Positions 62,601-64,000 of a stretch of 64,000 nt of DNA are shown here, piece after piece. Within the stretch, counting starts at the first letter, position 1, and every line of letters starts with the position of its first letter. A program made the position numbers and the translations under genes. The notes below the pieces were generated by a model, which saw only the letters and a program-made list of their open reading frames with translations, was not told the origin of the DNA and did no database searches. Origin of the DNA: Acetatifactor sp. (GTDB taxonomy: Bacteria > Bacillota > Clostridia > Lachnospirales > Lachnospiraceae); the NCBI GenBank assembly GCA_024695935.1, contig JAILHH010000022.1, positions 140,745 through 204,744 on the forward strand, read 5' to 3'.

Positions 62601-62793
62601 TGTCATCCACAGTATCAGTTTCTGTGCCTGCTTCTTCGCTGTCACCACCGGATGTGGTTAATGCATCCCCATCCGATACCGAAGTGGTTTCTTCGTTGTC
62701 AGGTGCCGCAAAAGCATGCACGCTCGGGAAATTCACGCAAAGCATAACCGCCAACATCATAGCGATCACTTCCCTAAATAAATGTCTTTTCAT
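59605..62793 (-). CDS. Secreted multidomain surface protein: SGNH esterase-like, CBM32-like, beta-sandwich domains, LysM anchor
   Basis: 1062 residues. A signal peptide (1-30, ending AFAAP) and acidic linker lead to an SGNH-type hydrolase (about 67-275; MVGNSLTRYND with the nucleophile Ser, and DNVHGND with the catalytic His). Then come a discoidin/CBM32-like domain (about 310-455), a PE-rich linker, beta-sandwich regions with pullulanase-like YKVNFDRVWSNG (about 480-800), an SEEPSEEP/TPA-rich linker, an unknown domain and a C-terminal LysM (TYTVVKGDSMSKIARKLHMT ... IGQILQVQ). It should deacylate polysaccharides while LysM holds it to the wall. GGAGG precedes ATG 62793 by 12 bases. Confidence 0.88.
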   Translation of the reverse strand: MKRHLFREVIAMMLAVMLCVNFPSVHAFAAPDNEETTSVSDGDALTTSGGDSEEAGTETDTVDDTVRILMVGNSLTRYNDVAGKLEKLFAYAGIEACVDTRTQMGASLFDQADILAASTRAAIVEGDYDYVVLQEKSSGFTEALLRQGVDAFMPWIEEAPSQPRLVLYMPWSNEDVFESMQTVFTEAYVAVAQENGALLAPSGEAYYDLYFNEGKHWYRNGDNVHGNDLASLISASSIFYAMQGSEQPLLQFSAEDASVVQALVESADFRNNRITYDTATVNLVEQKAYQYAGIYRDLSNVPDVSGRGVVDGSNLALQKQGSASSNARGSSAGVGARNVGNLTDGNYGSFIVLHQEDPDPWFAVDLGTAKTFNQVTLYFGATGDYSDSYRAEFVLEGTNDLNAGYTVIASSSNASTDAKVVRFDTVNYRYVRVHVTNVIGAYVSLYEMEVANAPEPDPSEEPEEPEEPVSVCPGDFLQVCVGDDITNMSLYEQGMYEANVTFPAGVEDYAILCNGETIYEGSINAGSSAFDLLIRYFATTNSVVTGQDEHEDANGNPVQDIKKIANWTGNFFNRNGVEEFKEFGGWDQTNPLSTLEYLGGGVFAREFTYTLPANSITYQYKVNFDRVWSNGEVPSENKRVTFSGGEGTGTYVLWVNSVTQSIFDSFSDGTTVFALNGGETYEAAIGTADVSVVLTLGESIEDLEMIQTASNAYMITAFVAPGTYSYKNVIDDQDGAFEGNFTVTEDTAVTFFYRAGGENEVMLNTVENSEGFYEATAYADNTAEEPSEEPSEEPASEPSVPSTPAKETTPATTPAAASTAAVSAAPAISVPASINWTEVQTRVKAKVAEAAAHPENGNLNISAAASTVIPANVVELLKGTNATLAFHSGNGTALSVSGQDIKGNVGALDLTMTDTSSNIPAALISAKKAAVNKQISVKDTGAFLFNVNMHMALGKENAGKNANLYRYNATDNKLDYCGSFKIVESGNALFGLKRGGDYLVTVTDGKVNEKVTFSGSTYTVVKGDSMSKIARKLHMTLSKLAGMNPQVTNISKIKIGQILQVQ

Positions 62794-62876
62794 AATGACA
62801 ATCTTCCTCCTCCCATGTCATTCCTATAGTTTTTTGCTCCCATAAGAGCACCCTTAAATTATAAAAATTTACAGAC

Positions 62877-62905
62877 TTGAGGAAAATAATCAGATTATAT
62901 ATAAT
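62877..62905 (+). promoter_or_regulatory. Promoter of the LysR gene
   Basis: TTGAGG at 62877, 17 bases and a perfect TATAAT at 62900, 34 bp before the start. A divergent TATAAT-like box lies near 62856 on the minus strand, pointing to the surface-protein gene. Confidence 0.65.
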
Positions 62906-62938
62906 TATATATATCAGAGGATATAAGGGAGATAAAAA

Positions 62939-63799
62939 ATGGAATTATTACAGCTTCGCTATTTTCGCACCGCCGCTCTGATGGAGAATTTTACAAACGC
63001 CGCAAAGCATCATAGAATTCCCCAGTCCGCCATCAGCAAAACCATACGAAATTTAGAGCGGGAACTTGAATGTGAATTGTTCATAAGAAACGGCAAGAGA
63101 ATAACCTTAAGTGAAAATGGAAAACTGTTTCTTGAAAAAGTGGATAATGCGCTGAACAGCCTAGACAGCGGGATTGAAGAATTGAAAGCTCACAGTCTTC
63201 AGATAATAGGTATAAGGATTCACAGCGGAATACACTTTGTCACCGAGCTTATGACTGATTACGAAAGTGAACACAGAAACTCAAAGGTTGTGAATTTCCA
63301 TGGCGCCGCCTTAAAGTGCCAGGAGGAAGATTTCACATTTTTCCAACTTCCCATCGATGAGGATATATATGATTACAAAGTGTTGATGCAGGATGAAATA
63401 ATGTTGGCAGTATCAAAGGGAAGCCGCCTTGCGGGACGCAAGAAAATAAAGCTTGAGGACCTGAAAAATGAAAAATTCATCTCATACGATTCCGGCAATC
63501 AGCTTCGGCGCCTGACAGAAGCCCTGTGCGCCGAAAAAGGCTTTACCCCAAATATCGTTTTTGAGACAGCGACCTATGAAGTTCTCCGCTCAATGGTGGA
63601 AGCGGGAGTTGGAATTTCCCTTGTTCCGTCCTCTTCATGGAACTTAAAAAAATCCGAGCATGTGGTCTTAATCCCTTTGGAATCAAAGCCCTGCAGGCAA
63701 CTGGCCATAGCCTGGAAAAAAGCAAAAAACCTCACACTCGGCCAGAAAACTTTTCTTGACTACACCTGCGGCTGGTTTTCCCGCCCCGGTGGCCCTTAG
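62939..63799 (+). CDS. LysR family transcriptional regulator
   Basis: 286 residues. The N-terminal helix-turn-helix (LLQLRYFRTAALMENFTNAA, QSAISKTIRNLERELECELF, RNGKRITLSENG) is followed by a periplasmic-binding-like effector domain that ends SRLAGRKKIKLEDLKN, VEAGVGISLVP. It stands divergent from the surface-esterase gene, a usual place for a regulator of that gene. The last four codons (RPGGP) coincide with the junction to the DUF262 remnant, so its C-terminus may have been altered. ATG 62939 with AAGGGAG upstream. Confidence 0.9.
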   Translation: MELLQLRYFRTAALMENFTNAAKHHRIPQSAISKTIRNLERELECELFIRNGKRITLSENGKLFLEKVDNALNSLDSGIEELKAHSLQIIGIRIHSGIHFVTELMTDYESEHRNSKVVNFHGAALKCQEEDFTFFQLPIDEDIYDYKVLMQDEIMLAVSKGSRLAGRKKIKLEDLKNEKFISYDSGNQLRRLTEALCAEKGFTPNIVFETATYEVLRSMVEAGVGISLVPSSSWNLKKSEHVVLIPLESKPCRQLAIAWKKAKNLTLGQKTFLDYTCGWFSRPGGP

Positions 63800-63807
63800 C
63801 GACGGAG

Positions 63808-63991
63808 TTAGTGAGATAATTCTTTGTTGACCATCTACAACATCATAAACACCATCATCATTTTTGTGTAAAATAATTGTTCCGACACGATATTTAAAAC
63901 CCTGACGATATCTCTCAGCATCTGTAATTGCATTAGTAATATCGCTTAAAAGATCCTCTATATTTTGAATAGACCATTTATATCGGATATG
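63808..63991 (-). pseudogene. DUF262 (GmrSD-type nuclease) N-terminal remnant
   Basis: Read on the minus strand, the frame gives IRYKWSIQNIEDLLSDITNA, ITDAERYRQGFKYRVGT, then DVVDGQQRIISLT. The DGQQR motif is the nucleotide-site signature of DUF262 proteins, used by GmrSD-type modification-dependent restriction systems. Homology stops at about 63808 and the frame runs on into antisense of the LysR gene, ending at 63683. An in-frame TGA at 63992 interrupts the upstream side. So only an internal piece remains, unless a frameshift lets it continue past the window edge. Confidence 0.65.
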
Positions 63992-64000
63992 TCAATGGTA

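Overview
The window looks like the chromosome of an anaerobic, fibre-degrading Firmicute of the Lachnospiraceae type (Butyrivibrio, Pseudobutyrivibrio or Roseburia-like). The evidence is moderate G+C with AT-rich islands, strong AGGAGG ribosome sites with some TTG and GTG starts, many glycoside hydrolases with YesM/YesN-type two-component control, a LysM-anchored surface esterase, an OFA-type antiporter and a FeoA-FeoB fusion. The genus assignment is inference; there is no rRNA or marker set to prove it.

Layout. 1-11766 (minus strand) is a plant-polysaccharide utilisation locus: a GH106-like hydrolase, a sugar-binding lipoprotein, two MalF/MalG-type permeases, a histidine kinase, an AraC-type response regulator, a GH43 enzyme and a secreted GH30 enzyme cut by the window edge. 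11930-15860 holds aroA, arcC and a composite CheX-like/receiver protein. 15952-25337 returns to sugar metabolism (GH2 with its own winged-helix regulator, membrane-anchored GH43, GH30), interrupted by three AT-rich surface or lipoprotein genes, and ends with truA. 25551-29600 has trmO, a flavoprotein and a scarred stretch: a VTC/CotH deletion fusion, a HAAS/PadR pair and a duplicated flavoprotein 3' end. 29658-36664 has a YtrA-like GntR/ABC operon, an acetyltransferase, a DUF554 protein, a CgeB-like glycosyltransferase and an oxalate/formate-type antiporter.

36747-40792 is the most interesting part: a compact, very AT-rich island with an Rgg/MutR-type regulator, a 25-codon peptide gene absent from the list of long ORFs, a radical SAM/SPASM maturase and an ABC exporter. 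It reads as a quorum-regulated radical-SAM RiPP locus. The peptide has a TTG start behind a perfect ribosome site, an N-x-x-C motif and a second, C-terminal cysteine. A maturase-sized gap, a hairpin after the peptide gene and an inverted repeat upstream of the promoter complete the unit.

40909-51407 carries an HxlR regulator with a GH43, thioredoxin, O-acetylhomoserine sulfhydrylase (metY), a GH5 lipoprotein, an EAL phosphodiesterase and FeoAB. 51549-52640 has no intact gene. It holds an AraC remnant, an eight-unit array of hairpin repeats with 52-bp period, and the broken end of a surface protein. 52706-64000 has an aldo/keto reductase, a hydrolase, a zinc-type ABC operon with two companion genes, a TIM-barrel isomerase, a 1062-residue SGNH/CBM32/LysM surface protein, a divergent LysR regulator and a DUF262 remnant at the right edge.

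All assignments come from reading motifs and translations by eye. No database search was run.
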